Positions 34,441 to 42,674 of a DNA stretch of 64,000 bases are shown here, in pieces. Made by a program: the position numbers and the translations under genes. The stretch comes from Paenibacillus sp. ACRRY (GTDB taxonomy: Bacteria; Bacillota; Bacilli; Paenibacillales; Paenibacillaceae): contig NZ_JAKRNM010000004.1 in assembly GCF_022346995.1 (NCBI RefSeq), positions 482,633 to 546,632 on the forward strand, written 5' to 3'. Position 1 is the stretch's first letter. Each line of letters starts with the position of its first letter. The notes under the pieces are model-generated. The model searched no databases, was not told the origin of the DNA, and saw only the letters and a program-made list of their open reading frames with translations.

Positions 34441-34511
34441 TAACCAGAACCTTTTTTCAACGTATACAATCCTTAGCTGAAGAATTAATCGAACATACAG
34501 GAGGATCACAT

Positions 34512-35357
34512 ATGGATTCACGTGAAACATTGGATCAGGAGCTTGAGCAGATTTTAAAGTGGGAAAAGGAACAGAAGGATCTGTTCATATGGGATAAAAT
34601 CGGGCGTTTGCCATTTGCGATGCTGGATAAAGTCATGCCAAAAGCGATCAAACAGAAAATTGGCGATGCCCTGAACGAAGTTGGGCAGTATGTACAGAAC
34701 GGCGGCAAATTTCTCGTTCAGAAAAAGAAGGTAGCCAAGCTGCTTCAAGAAGAAGCGGAGAAATCGGGTTACTCCATGGCGGACCATACCTATCGCCTGG
34801 AAGAGGATGCCGAAGCAGAAGGGACCGCCAAAATTCATAGTGTGGAGAATCTACCGCTTGAAGTGTTGGACCGCGTTGCTGACAACATTACGGAGAGCAG
34901 AACCAAATTTGCCGCAGCACAAGGTGCCGCAACAGGAATTGGCGGCATTGTAACGATCGCAGCGGATATCCCGATGGTGATGGGGCTTTCCCTGAAGGTG
35001 CTGCAAGAGATGGCCTTATGTTACGGATATGATCCCGACGATCCCCAGGAACGGATATTCATTGTGAAGTGCCTGCAATTCTCCTCGGCCGACATCGTAG
35101 GCAAGAAGGCGATTATCGATGAACTGGCCGAGTACGATAATCCGGACAAGCAAGTGCAGGTCGTTTCGCAAATGCAGGGCTGGCGTGAGGTTTTCAATTC
35201 CTATAGTGAATCCTTCGGCTGGAAAAAGCTGTTCCAGCTTATCCCGATTGCCGGCATGGTGTTTGGTTCGGTAAGCAACAAAAATACGATTCGGGATGTT
35301 GCCGAAGCGGGTAAAATGTTATACAAAAAAAGGCTGATTCTTCAGCGCTTGAAGTAA
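34512..35357 (+). CDS. EcsC-family protein
   Basis: This is a 281-residue protein with the EcsC-family core: AAAQGAATGIGGIVTIAADIPMVMGLSLKVLQEMALCYGYDPDDPQERIFIVKCLQFSSAD (about 135-195). It also has a hydrophobic segment near the C-terminus (FQLIPIAGMVFGSVSN) and a basic N-terminal half. EcsC is encoded with the EcsAB ABC transporter in Bacillus, but its role is unclear; here no ecsAB genes are adjacent. AGGAGGATC precedes the ATG. A strong terminator follows. Confidence 0.88.
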   Translation: MDSRETLDQELEQILKWEKEQKDLFIWDKIGRLPFAMLDKVMPKAIKQKIGDALNEVGQYVQNGGKFLVQKKKVAKLLQEEAEKSGYSMADHTYRLEEDAEAEGTAKIHSVENLPLEVLDRVADNITESRTKFAAAQGAATGIGGIVTIAADIPMVMGLSLKVLQEMALCYGYDPDDPQERIFIVKCLQFSSADIVGKKAIIDELAEYDNPDKQVQVVSQMQGWREVFNSYSESFGWKKLFQLIPIAGMVFGSVSNKNTIRDVAEAGKMLYKKRLILQRLK

Positions 35358-35376
35358 TAAACCATTCAATAAATAA

Positions 35377-35424
35377 AAGGGCTCCCGCTAATCTGTATAC
35401 CAGATTGAAGCGGGAACCCTTTTT
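35377..35424. terminator. bidirectional terminator
   Basis: A long stem: AAAGGG-C-TCCCGCT with AGCGGGA-A-CCCTTTTT and inner AATCTG/CAGATT, between ecsC (+) and the MFS gene (-). Confidence 0.85.
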
Positions 35425-35466
35425 GGCGTTTATGAAGGTTACATAAGCGTAGTATCAGTATTTTTT

Positions 35467-36741
35467 TTATTCCTCACTGCCGTTTTCATCTGCCCAGCGT
35501 TTCAGTACCTTATCCGAAGGCAGCAGGAAGGTGAATATGCCGATCAGCGGCAGGAAGCTGCACATTTGCATGACTGGAGATACACCGAACACGTCGATCC
35601 AGTTTCCCAGGACAAGTGCGCCGAGTCCTCCCATACCGAATGCGAGCCCGGTGATCAGACCGGAGACGGTTCCGATTTTGCCGGGAATGAGCATTTGAGC
35701 ATAAACCACGGTCACGGAGAAGCTGGATAGCATGATGAATCCGATAATGGTCAGCAGCACCCCGGTCCAGAACAGATTGGCATATGGCAGCAGCAGCGCC
35801 AGTGGAGCGGCTCCGGCCATCGACAGAAAGATCATGTTGCGTTTGCCGAAGCGATCTGCGAGTGGACCTCCGAAGAACGTGCCAAGTGCGCCAGCGGCCA
35901 GGAACAGGAAGATGTAGATCTGTGCATCCTCTGTGGAGAGGCTGAACAATTCCTTCAGATTAAACGCATAGAAGCTGCCGATGGAAGCGACATACCATGA
36001 ACGAACAAAGACGAGCAAAATCAGAATCGTGATGGCAGCAGCGATCTTTTTGCGAAGTGCGGGATTTGGAGCACGACGGGCTGCCGCCTGTTTGCGAAGA
36101 TAACCTCCCGATTGCAGCATGCGGCCGTACCAGCGTGCAATATAGATCTGTACGGCAATCCCCATGGCTGCAATGCCGGTGAATCCAATGGCGCCGAACA
36201 AGCCAAACGGAATGAAAATCCATCTCGTCAAGAGCGGAGCAAGAGACTGTCCGGCATTGCCGCCCACCTGGAAGATGGATTGAGCGAGACCCCGCCGAGG
36301 TCCTGCGGCCATATGGGATACCCGGGAACCTTCCGGGTGAAAAGCTGCCGAACCAAGCCCGACGAAGATGACGGAGATCAGGACAGCCATATAACTGTCG
36401 GCAAACGCCAGCAAGAGCATGCCGGTGAACGTGAATCCCATGCCGATCGGCAATATCGAAGGCGTCGGCTTTTTATCTGCAAACCAGCCTACGACAGGCT
36501 GCATAATGGATGCGGTAAAGTTGATCGCGAAGGATATCCATCCGATCTGTGTGTATGTAAGATGCATCGAGTCTTTCAGGATTGGAAAAATAGCCGGAAT
36601 GACAGACTGGATTGAGTCGTTAAACAAATGAACCAGACTGATGGCAATCAAGATCCGGTAAACGGTGCTCTGGGCATCCAATCCGGGTTGGTTTTTCGAA
36701 CGCATGGCAGCGTCCTTGGATAATGAAGTTTGCATGGACAT
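35467..36741 (-). CDS. MFS transporter, fosmidomycin-resistance (Fsr) type
   Basis: The start at 36741 follows AAAGGAG by eight bases; the frame extends a little upstream without support. The 424-residue protein has 12 membrane helices. VHLFNDSIQSVIPAIFPILKDS in helix 1, GWFADKKPTPSILPIGMG (motif A), FVGLGSAAFHPEGSRVSHMAAGPRRG and SIFQVGGNAGQSLAPLL are signatures of the Fsr family. The E. coli member exports fosmidomycin; the natural substrate is unknown. It is monocistronic, between a convergent ecsC and the queF terminator. Confidence 0.9.
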   Translation of the reverse strand: MSMQTSLSKDAAMRSKNQPGLDAQSTVYRILIAISLVHLFNDSIQSVIPAIFPILKDSMHLTYTQIGWISFAINFTASIMQPVVGWFADKKPTPSILPIGMGFTFTGMLLLAFADSYMAVLISVIFVGLGSAAFHPEGSRVSHMAAGPRRGLAQSIFQVGGNAGQSLAPLLTRWIFIPFGLFGAIGFTGIAAMGIAVQIYIARWYGRMLQSGGYLRKQAAARRAPNPALRKKIAAAITILILLVFVRSWYVASIGSFYAFNLKELFSLSTEDAQIYIFLFLAAGALGTFFGGPLADRFGKRNMIFLSMAGAAPLALLLPYANLFWTGVLLTIIGFIMLSSFSVTVVYAQMLIPGKIGTVSGLITGLAFGMGGLGALVLGNWIDVFGVSPVMQMCSFLPLIGIFTFLLPSDKVLKRWADENGSEE

Positions 36742-36936
36742 GTACTTTTCTCCTTTGGTCGCGGTCACGAGGGATCAGCGCCTGATAATGTAGTGTGCCT
36801 AAGCATATTGTTACATAATAGGATAGATTGTTGGAAGCGACAAGGGGAACAAGTGAAATAATGACATTCCATAGAATATATTAACCGCTCTTTATAAGTT
36901 CGAACGAACCTTTAAGCCGACTCAGGGATTACATAA

Positions 36937-36974
36937 ATAAAAGCCGGACTTCTTCTGAATGAAGAGTTCGGCTT
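36937..36974 (-). terminator. terminator of the queuosine operon
   Basis: AAGCCGGACTTCTTC pairs with GAAGAGTTCGGCTT with one bulge around TGAAT, then a minus-strand TTTATTT. Confidence 0.65.
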
Positions 36975-37029
36975 TGAAGTGTTCTATGATTTTATCTATA
37001 CTGCACAGCTGAACAGAAGTGCCGGAAAA

Positions 37030-37524
37030 TTAACGATTATCAATCGTTTCCGGATACATGTCATGATTCATCATGCGGTGTTCAGCCATCTGTTCATACT
37101 TGGTTCCTGGCTTGCCATAGTTTGTATACGGATCAATGGAAATGCCGCCGCGCGGCGTAAATTTGCCCCAAACCTCAATATAACGAGGATCCATCAGCTT
37201 AATCAGGTCGTTCATGATGATATTCACACAATCCTCGTGGAAATCCCCATGGTTGCGGAAGCTGAACAGGTACAGTTTAAGCGATTTGCTCTCTACCATT
37301 TTCACATCGGGAATATAGCTGATATAAATGGTGGCAAAATCGGGTTGACCCGTGATCGGGCACAGGCTCGTGAATTCTGGGCAGTTGAATTTTACAAAAT
37401 AATCGCGGTAAGGATGCTTGTTATCAAAGCTTTCCAGAATGCCGGGATCATACTCAAACGTATATTTCACGCCCTGGTTACCCAGCAGCGTTACATCTTT
37501 CATTTCATCAGGTTGTCTCGTCAA
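37030..37524 (-). CDS. queF: NADPH-dependent preQ0 reductase QueF
   Basis: The TTG start at 37524 has AAGGAGAG eight bases upstream. The 164-residue type-I QueF has KFNCPEFTSLCPITGQPDFATI with the catalytic Cys, ESKSLKLYLFSFRNHGDFHEDCVN with substrate-binding Glu and His, and GGISIDPYTNYG. It is nearly colinear with the B. subtilis enzyme as I remember it. It reduces 7-cyano-7-deazaguanine to 7-aminomethyl-7-deazaguanine, the last free-base step before tRNA insertion. It is the last gene of queC-D-E-F, separated from queE by 143 bases that include no clear terminator. Confidence 0.96.
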   Translation of the reverse strand: MTRQPDEMKDVTLLGNQGVKYTFEYDPGILESFDNKHPYRDYFVKFNCPEFTSLCPITGQPDFATIYISYIPDVKMVESKSLKLYLFSFRNHGDFHEDCVNIIMNDLIKLMDPRYIEVWGKFTPRGGISIDPYTNYGKPGTKYEQMAEHRMMNHDMYPETIDNR

Positions 37525-37667
37525 TGTGTTAACTCTCCTTGTTCCGTTCAAGCGTGAAGCTCTCCGGTATATATGATAGGGATTCCAAGTTCTAAATTTG
37601 AAATCCCTGGTTGTTTCCAGAAAATTACATCATGGCGCCCATTCCAACCATGCCTCCATGCAGACGA

Positions 37668-38447
37668 TCAAACGCCGCGTTTGTTTCCCCACACCAAGGT
37701 GTGCAGTTGTGGTAGAACGCGAACATCGTTCAGGTCATCCGATGCGCTGACCTGATCAATCAGCCACTCATAACGGGCGAGCAGCGAAGAAGCCAGATCT
37801 GGCGTCTCGGCAGAAGTGACGTCCGGGTTCCCGGTCTGCAAAAACAAATCGGTGGCCGGATACCGTGCATGCACGCGGCGGGCATAATCCAAGTCTACTT
37901 CATCGAAGATGACAATTTTCAGGCTGTGGCTGCGTCCTGCAGGACCTGTGGACAATCGCTTAATGAGATCATCCAGCACGTCCCAGTTAGTGTCCATGCC
38001 CGAGCTCGGCGGCTTGGGGGAGACGGTGACTTCGTCAATGTCAGCCAGCCAAGGCTGCCAGCGCGAGCCCTGCGTCTCCACCGCAGTGCGGATGCCGTTC
38101 TCCCGAAGTAAAGAAACCAACCCACCCAGCGAAGCCAGCAGGGCGGGATTCCCGCCCGAGATGGTAACATGGGAGAATCGCGAACCGCCAACGCGGCGCA
38201 ATTCAGCCCATACGTCCTCCGGTGTAATCATCTGGATTTGATCCTTGCCGCTGCCGTCCCAAGTAAATGCAGAGTCACACCAGGAGCAGCGATAATCGCA
38301 GCCTGCTGTGCGAACAAACATGGTTTTCTGTCCGATGACCATGCCTTCGCCTTGAACGGTCGGACCGAAAATTTCCATGACCGGGATGCGAGCTTCTTTG
38401 CTTTGTACGGAAGAAGCAGCACTCACGTTTTCTTGCACACTACTCAT
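37668..38447 (-). CDS. queE: 7-carboxy-7-deazaguanine synthase QueE
   Basis: This 259-residue radical-SAM enzyme has EIFGPTVQGEGMVIGQKTMFVRTAGCDYRCSWCDSAF. The cluster motif is CDYRCSWC (Cx3Cx2C), and VTISGGNPALL is the SAM-binding segment. It converts 6-carboxy-tetrahydropterin to 7-carboxy-7-deazaguanine. The start codon overlaps the end of queD by eight bases, so translation is coupled. A ~20-residue N-terminal extension before the core is slightly longer than usual. It is the third gene of the operon. Confidence 0.95.
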   Translation of the reverse strand: MSSVQENVSAASSVQSKEARIPVMEIFGPTVQGEGMVIGQKTMFVRTAGCDYRCSWCDSAFTWDGSGKDQIQMITPEDVWAELRRVGGSRFSHVTISGGNPALLASLGGLVSLLRENGIRTAVETQGSRWQPWLADIDEVTVSPKPPSSGMDTNWDVLDDLIKRLSTGPAGRSHSLKIVIFDEVDLDYARRVHARYPATDLFLQTGNPDVTSAETPDLASSLLARYEWLIDQVSASDDLNDVRVLPQLHTLVWGNKRGV

Positions 38448-38931
38448 CGATCATCCACTCCCGTCTAACCTCGGCGTAGCTGGTTGGTGTCTCGTAGAGG
38501 CGCACGAATTCGGTTCGGCCACCTTCGGTAAGCCCTGCATACGGTTCAGTCTGCAGCGCGTGTTCCATTTGTTCGAACAACCAGACGACCATATTTTCAG
38601 CCGTTGTATTCATAAGGGGGAGGGTCTCATTCAGATATTGATGATCCAGATATCCCTCAATTTGTGTTTTCCATATATCCTTGATATGTCCAAAATCAAC
38701 TGTCAGTCCGGTCTCGCCCGGATAACCGCTGATGCCAAAAACGACTTTATACGTATGGCCGTGCAAGTTCTTGCACTTGCCTTCATAACAATGCAAGTGG
38801 TGCGCAGCATCGAAGGTGAACTCTTTGCTGACCAGTACACGTTTGCGGTGATAACGCAGCTGTGAAGGCAGAATATCCTCCCCAATCCGCTGCAAATGCT
38901 CAACAATGCGGAATGTTCCTGGCTCTCTCAT
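38440..38931 (-). CDS. queD: 6-carboxy-tetrahydropterin synthase QueD
   Basis: The ATG at 38931 overlaps the queC stop as ATGA, so the longer upstream frame is discarded. The 163-residue protein has the zinc His residues in FTFDAAHHLHCYEGKCKNLHGHTYKV, with the catalytic Cys between them. LTVDFGHIKDIW and LDHQYLNE are further family motifs. It makes 6-carboxy-5,6,7,8-tetrahydropterin from dihydroneopterin triphosphate. The N-terminal ~35 residues (REPGTFRIVEHLQRIGEDILP) extend beyond the minimal fold. Confidence 0.95.
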   Translation of the reverse strand: MREPGTFRIVEHLQRIGEDILPSQLRYHRKRVLVSKEFTFDAAHHLHCYEGKCKNLHGHTYKVVFGISGYPGETGLTVDFGHIKDIWKTQIEGYLDHQYLNETLPLMNTTAENMVVWLFEQMEHALQTEPYAGLTEGGRTEFVRLYETPTSYAEVRREWMIDE

Positions 38932-39611
38932 CGTACATCTGCTCCTACAGATGCGGCAGCAGAGCGCTGCTCCACGTAGCGATCCAATCCCGCTTTGCGC
39001 AGTTTGCATGCAGGACATTCACCGCATCCATCTCCAATAACCCCGTTATAGCAGGTCAGAGTACGCTCGCGTACATAATCGAAGGCACCAAGGTCATCTG
39101 CCATTTTCCACGTTTGTGCTTTATCCAGCCACATCAGCGGAGTATGAATGACAAATGGGTAGTCCATCGACAGGTTAAGCGTCACATTCATGGATTTAAC
39201 AAACGAATCCCGGCAATCCGGATATCCGCTAAAATCTGTCTCACATACGCCAGTGACCAGATGACGCGCTCCTTTTTGCTTCGCCAGAATAGCGGCAAAA
39301 CTGAGGAAAAGCAGATTGCGGCCATCTACAAATGTGCTGGGCAGCTCGCCTTCTTCATGTGTAATTTCCACATCTGTACGGGTCAATGCATTAGGCGCAA
39401 GCTGGTTAAGCAGACTCATGTCCAGCACGGTTTGCTGTACATTCAGATCACGTGCAATCGCAGCAGCACATTCGATCTCCAGCCTATGACGCTGTCCATA
39501 ATCGAAGGTCACTACCTCGACTTCAGCAAATTGCTGTTTGGCCCAGAACAAACATGTGGTACTATCCTGACCGCCGCTGAATACGACGACCGCTTTTTCT
39601 TCGTTCAACAT
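38928..39611 (-). CDS. queC: 7-cyano-7-deazaguanine synthase QueC
   Basis: The ATG at 39611 with GGAGAGG upstream gives 227 residues. AVVVFSGGQDSTTCLFWA is the PP-loop ATP site, VTFDYGQRHRLEIE follows, and DGCGECPACKLRKAGL holds the zinc-binding cysteines. It ligates ammonia to 7-carboxy-7-deazaguanine to make preQ0. It is the first gene of the queuosine operon, controlled by the upstream preQ1 riboswitch and terminator. Confidence 0.95.
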   Translation of the reverse strand: MLNEEKAVVVFSGGQDSTTCLFWAKQQFAEVEVVTFDYGQRHRLEIECAAAIARDLNVQQTVLDMSLLNQLAPNALTRTDVEITHEEGELPSTFVDGRNLLFLSFAAILAKQKGARHLVTGVCETDFSGYPDCRDSFVKSMNVTLNLSMDYPFVIHTPLMWLDKAQTWKMADDLGAFDYVRERTLTCYNGVIGDGCGECPACKLRKAGLDRYVEQRSAAASVGADVR

Positions 39612-39701
39612 AAAAAAACCTCTCCATCTTCTTAAGATCAATCCATGCAGCTAGGCACAGAGTGTCGGAAGAACAGAGAAGTTCATGAACTGGCATCCAT
39701 C

Positions 39702-39752
39702 AAAAAACACACCTTTCCTTAAGCTGCTAAAAAAACAGCATGGTAAAAGTGT
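39702..39752 (-). terminator. riboswitch-controlled terminator before queC
   Basis: On the minus strand ACACTTTTACC (39752-39742) pairs with GGAAAGGTGT (39718-39709), allowing one bulged A and one G-U. GCTG/CAGC forms an inner stem, then GTTTTTT. The competing hairpin GTAAAA/TTTTAC joins the aptamer tail to the terminator 5' arm, giving a natural antiterminator. Confidence 0.65.
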
Positions 39753-39850
39753 CCTTAGTTTTTTACGTACGTCATGCACGGTGTACGCAAGACTTGTAAC
39801 GACCTGCAGAAGGTCAAGTCTTGTAGAGGGAGTTCGCGAACCTCTCCCAT
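39753..39850 (-). promoter_or_regulatory. preQ1 riboswitch aptamer (class I-like, with a large insertion)
   Basis: On the minus strand P1 is AGAGG (39845-39841) with CCTCT (39829-39825). The loop TTCGCGAACTC is of class I length and resembles the type II (Thermoanaerobacter) loop. The A-rich tail AAAAAACTAAGG (39764-39753) is the conserved class I 3' segment. Between P1 and the tail lie about 60 extra bases with two stems, CAAGACTTG/CAAGTCTTG (39823-39788) and CGTAC/GTACG (39787-39766), where known aptamers have a few bases. It sits before queC with a terminator downstream, so preQ1 should switch the operon off. Confidence 0.75.
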
Positions 39851-39889
39851 GCCAGGAGGCATGGATTTTCTTCTTCAATTGTCTGAATC

Positions 39890-39898
39890 ATTATAACA
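39890..39898 (-). promoter_or_regulatory. extended -10 promoter of the queuosine operon
   Basis: TGTTATAAT on the minus strand is an extended -10 (TGnTATAAT). It lies about 40 bases before the preQ1 aptamer and just after the AIM24 terminator. No good -35 is visible, which the extended -10 may compensate. Confidence 0.55.
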
Positions 39899-39902
39899 CG
39901 AA

Positions 39903-39953
39903 ACCGCCCGGTGACTACCCCGCATGTGTAATACATGCGGGGATCACCGGGCG
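39903..39953 (-). terminator. long terminator hairpin after the AIM24-like gene
   Basis: Two nested stems, AACCGCCCGGTGA with TCACCGGGCGGTT and CCCCGCATGT with ACATGCGGGG, begin at the stop codon and end in TTTCG on the minus strand. Confidence 0.7.
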
Positions 39954-39955
39954 GT

Positions 39956-40660
39956 TCATTTAATGATTACATTGCCGAAGGGAATGACTTCCTTAAGGAT
40001 GCGTTTGAACAGTCCTTCATCATTCAGGTCCCGTTCGAGTCTGCTATTCTCCCGTCCTGCCTGAAAGAGCACGGAGCCCTGTCCCGTCATTTTCCAGTGG
40101 TAGTTCATATGCTGGCTGGCGAGATTATTTCCATACACAGTGAGTTCCAGCTTGGCATTCTCGGGATACGCTATGATGCTGCCTGCATCCACGTACAGCG
40201 GGGCCGTAGGGTGAAGTTCCTGCTGGCAGACCTGGCCTTGAGTTAACAGTCCAATCTTGCCTTTGCCTGAAAATTTCATTTTGACAGCATCCTGAGTGAT
40301 CAGCATGTTCTTGATCTTCTGGATCTTGGTATGCATGGTCACTCCATCCGAGTAAAAGAAGAGATGCCGAAAATCGTACAGCAAATCACTTTCCTCGGTA
40401 AGCTCCACTTCTTTCATGGTAAATCCGGGAGGGAGTGCAGCCACAAATTGGCAAGGTCCGGTGATTTCGGACTTGATCAGCTTTTTTTTGCGGACCATGC
40501 CTGAGATGTTCATGAACTTGTCTTGGCGGCTGCCGCTCGATCCGCGAAAGGCAACGATCTGCTGTGGATGCAAAATATGAAGCCGATCATCCTGGACCAG
40601 CGAGAAGGTTACCACTTGTCCAGCTCCGCCAGCCTCGGCAGTGTTCAGGTGTATGTGCAT
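39956..40660 (-). CDS. AIM24-family protein
   Basis: This 234-residue all-beta protein has the AIM24/TIGR00266-like pattern: HPQQIVAFRGSSGSRQDKF, LITQDAVKMKFSGKGKIGLLTQGQV and PLYVDAGSIIAYPENAKLEL, a beta-helix-like double repeat. The bacterial family has no settled function. CAGGAGC precedes the ATG. It is 18 bases downstream of the coiled-coil membrane protein gene, so the two likely form an operon ending at the long hairpin. Confidence 0.82.
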   Translation of the reverse strand: MHIHLNTAEAGGAGQVVTFSLVQDDRLHILHPQQIVAFRGSSGSRQDKFMNISGMVRKKKLIKSEITGPCQFVAALPPGFTMKEVELTEESDLLYDFRHLFFYSDGVTMHTKIQKIKNMLITQDAVKMKFSGKGKIGLLTQGQVCQQELHPTAPLYVDAGSIIAYPENAKLELTVYGNNLASQHMNYHWKMTGQGSVLFQAGRENSRLERDLNDEGLFKRILKEVIPFGNVIIK

Positions 40661-40678
40661 ATGCTTGCTCCTGTTCTT

Positions 40679-41134
40679 TTATGCTCGGCCCGAACGACGA
40701 CGCATTCCCCAGCGCATCACGCGAATCAGAACAAAATAGCCTAATATGAGGACAATCACGGTGATAATCATCGTTTGGATTCGTTTGGTCGTGGCATTTT
40801 TGGCATCTTGATCTTCCTGCAGTTTCGTGACCATATCGGTCAGCTTCTGGTTCTGTTCTATTAATTGCTCATTCTGGGCCTTGAATGCTTCAACATTGGC
40901 CTGGGCTTGTCCCAATTGAGCAGAAGTTTCATTCAGTTGGTTCAGCGTCTGCTGGTAGCTTTCTTGCAGGGCGTTCACTTCACCAGGGAGCTCGGAAACG
41001 CGTTCCCACCCGCTGTATATGTCAGAGAATATATTGGCACTAGCTGCACTTACTGTAGATGACAGTGTAACGGTAAATAAAATGCATGTGGTGAATAACA
41101 CCCGAATGAAATGACCCTTCATGGGCTTTGGCAT
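40679..41134 (-). CDS. exported coiled-coil protein with C-terminal membrane helix
   Basis: The start is uncertain; the ATG at 41134 is used because AGAAGGTG lies just upstream, but an ATG at 41185 is in frame. The product (151 residues) has a signal-like N-terminus (FIRVLFTTCILFTVTLSSTVSA). A coiled coil of ~70 residues follows (NALQESYQQTLNQLNETSAQL and so on), then a C-terminal membrane helix (MIITVIVLILGYFVLIRVM) with a basic Arg tail. A loop outside the membrane held at both ends is likely. The function is unknown. It precedes the AIM24-like gene. Confidence 0.7.
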   Translation of the reverse strand: MPKPMKGHFIRVLFTTCILFTVTLSSTVSAASANIFSDIYSGWERVSELPGEVNALQESYQQTLNQLNETSAQLGQAQANVEAFKAQNEQLIEQNQKLTDMVTKLQEDQDAKNATTKRIQTMIITVIVLILGYFVLIRVMRWGMRRRSGRA

Positions 41135-41438
41135 CATTGGCACCTTCTTTCGGTGAGGTTTTTCGTCTGCCGAATTCGTCGTCATTTGTTGAAATACGGC
41201 TCTTACATTATACGCCAAAAGGGGGACGTTGGGTTCAGTACATTGCAAATTTTCAGGACGGATCATTTGTTTAATTCAGTGTTTAACAGGGTAATATACG
41301 TTCAAGGCAGCGCGCGGACAGTTTGAACATATATCATTACCCCGGTTCCGGGTGCTACCATTCACAATGACGAAAATAATAATAAATAATAATATATCCG
41401 ATTTTAGAAGAAGATCGTGAATAAAGGAGAAGAAATAT

Positions 41439-41606
41439 ATGTACACGACAGAGCAAACGACACCAACCAAAACGATTATGATTACCGTAAATGGAGAACC
41501 AATTGGGCGTAAACTAATCATTGATAGCGTGACTTACGCGCCTGTGAGAGAACCGGAATGGGCAGCATCCATGACAGAAATGGGAATGAATCAGCCCACC
41601 ATGTAA
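41439..41606 (+). CDS. 55-residue protein resembling a fragment of a stalk domain
   Basis: AAAGGAG eight bases before the ATG supports this short frame. The sequence TIMITVNGEPIGRKLIIDSVTYAPVRE resembles the start of the copper-amine-oxidase stalk domain (xVNGxxI...IDGxTYVPVRE), but there is no signal peptide and the domain stops after the first hairpin. It could be a small cytoplasmic relative or a decayed gene. AT-rich DNA lies upstream. It is monocistronic. Confidence 0.6.
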   Translation: MYTTEQTTPTKTIMITVNGEPIGRKLIIDSVTYAPVREPEWAASMTEMGMNQPTM

Positions 41607-41813
41607 GTTGGGACTTGTCATAAATATGGAGAGGGGAAGCTTGGCATATCGCCAGGCTTTTTCGTCGTTTTGTGTCGGATTTAGACGGATTTAGGGATGT
41701 AAAAACATTTTAATGTAAAAATATTATACGAACATATGTTCCGTGACAATATAGTGTCCATTCACCCTGATAACTTATAAGATAATACACATAAATCGGG
41801 GGAGAGACTACCA

Positions 41814-42518
41814 GTGAACTCAGTCTTTGAAGTATGTTATTCGTGGAACAGAGAGGCCATACCGACAGGGGGGGCCGACCCCGTATATATGATGGTGGAA
41901 TGGCGTTACGGGGCCCCTGCCAAAAGACTTAGGAAAGTAGCACCTAAAATTGTGTCAAGAGACATGGAACTTTTGCTCAAACCGGAATTTGGAATTGAAC
42001 TCAAAGGGATTTATGGCTGCCGAACAAAGGAGACCGATATCGGCTTTATTCTGCGGCTCGGCGATGTATACAAAGGGGAGAGTAAGCAGATTCTCCTCGA
42101 ATTTGCCATGGGCCCTCGTGTGTCGGGAAAAGCAGCCATATGCTCTGCCTACTGGAGTACACGCAAAGTGAAGCAGAGTCAGAGAGTACTGCTGCGCCGT
42201 GAGCAATTGTATATTCAATATACAAGCCACCTGGGGATGTTAAGGCAGCCTGAGGACCCGAAGGTGGAGAAGACGATTAAATTAAGCGAAACCGTGCCGT
42301 TGCTTAAACAAGCCCTGCGGGCCTATGAAAGAGGTCGTGCACAAGAGGGAAGCAATCTGCTTCGCAGGCATGCAGATGCCTTGTTGATTGAGGCAGCCCG
42401 AAAGCAGGATCTGGATTATTACCAAGAAGCCGAGATTGTGGAGAAGCTGCGTTACCACTACGGAATCACGTATGGTGGAGCGTACAATAGCCACGGAAAA
42501 ACCATGTTATGCGAATAG
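41814..42518 (+). CDS. VWA-associated C-terminal domain protein lacking the VWA domain
   Basis: A GTG start with GGGGGAGAG upstream opens 234 residues. The middle (IGFILRLGDVYKGESKQILLEFAMGP and GKAAICSAYWSTRKVKQSQRVLL) resembles the beta-sandwich that follows the von Willebrand A domain in YfbK-like proteins. The C-terminal ~90 residues are helical (LLKQALRAYERGRAQEGSNLLRRHADALL), also as in that family. The A domain with its MIDAS motif is absent, and the upstream DNA shows no remnant of it. The protein is cytosolic by sequence and its function is unknown. Confidence 0.6.
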   Translation: MNSVFEVCYSWNREAIPTGGADPVYMMVEWRYGAPAKRLRKVAPKIVSRDMELLLKPEFGIELKGIYGCRTKETDIGFILRLGDVYKGESKQILLEFAMGPRVSGKAAICSAYWSTRKVKQSQRVLLRREQLYIQYTSHLGMLRQPEDPKVEKTIKLSETVPLLKQALRAYERGRAQEGSNLLRRHADALLIEAARKQDLDYYQEAEIVEKLRYHYGITYGGAYNSHGKTMLCE

Positions 42519-42674
42519 GGACAAAGGACTATTGAGAATGATATGAAAATGAATGTTTCTACATAGAATTTAAAGGTGAAAACAAAGAGTGAGTCGAATG
42601 TACTATATATCATAATTAACCATTGGATGGAGTTGTATCGATTTTTTTGACAACTTAGTGGAGGGTCCGGCAAA

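Noticed and set aside
37030..37557. 192-codon plus-strand frame opposite queF
   Set aside because: QueF is conserved nearly residue by residue on the minus strand.
38932..39018. Longer N-terminus of QueD overlapping queC
   Set aside because: The ATGA overlap of queC stop and queD start at 38928-38931 is the natural coupled start.
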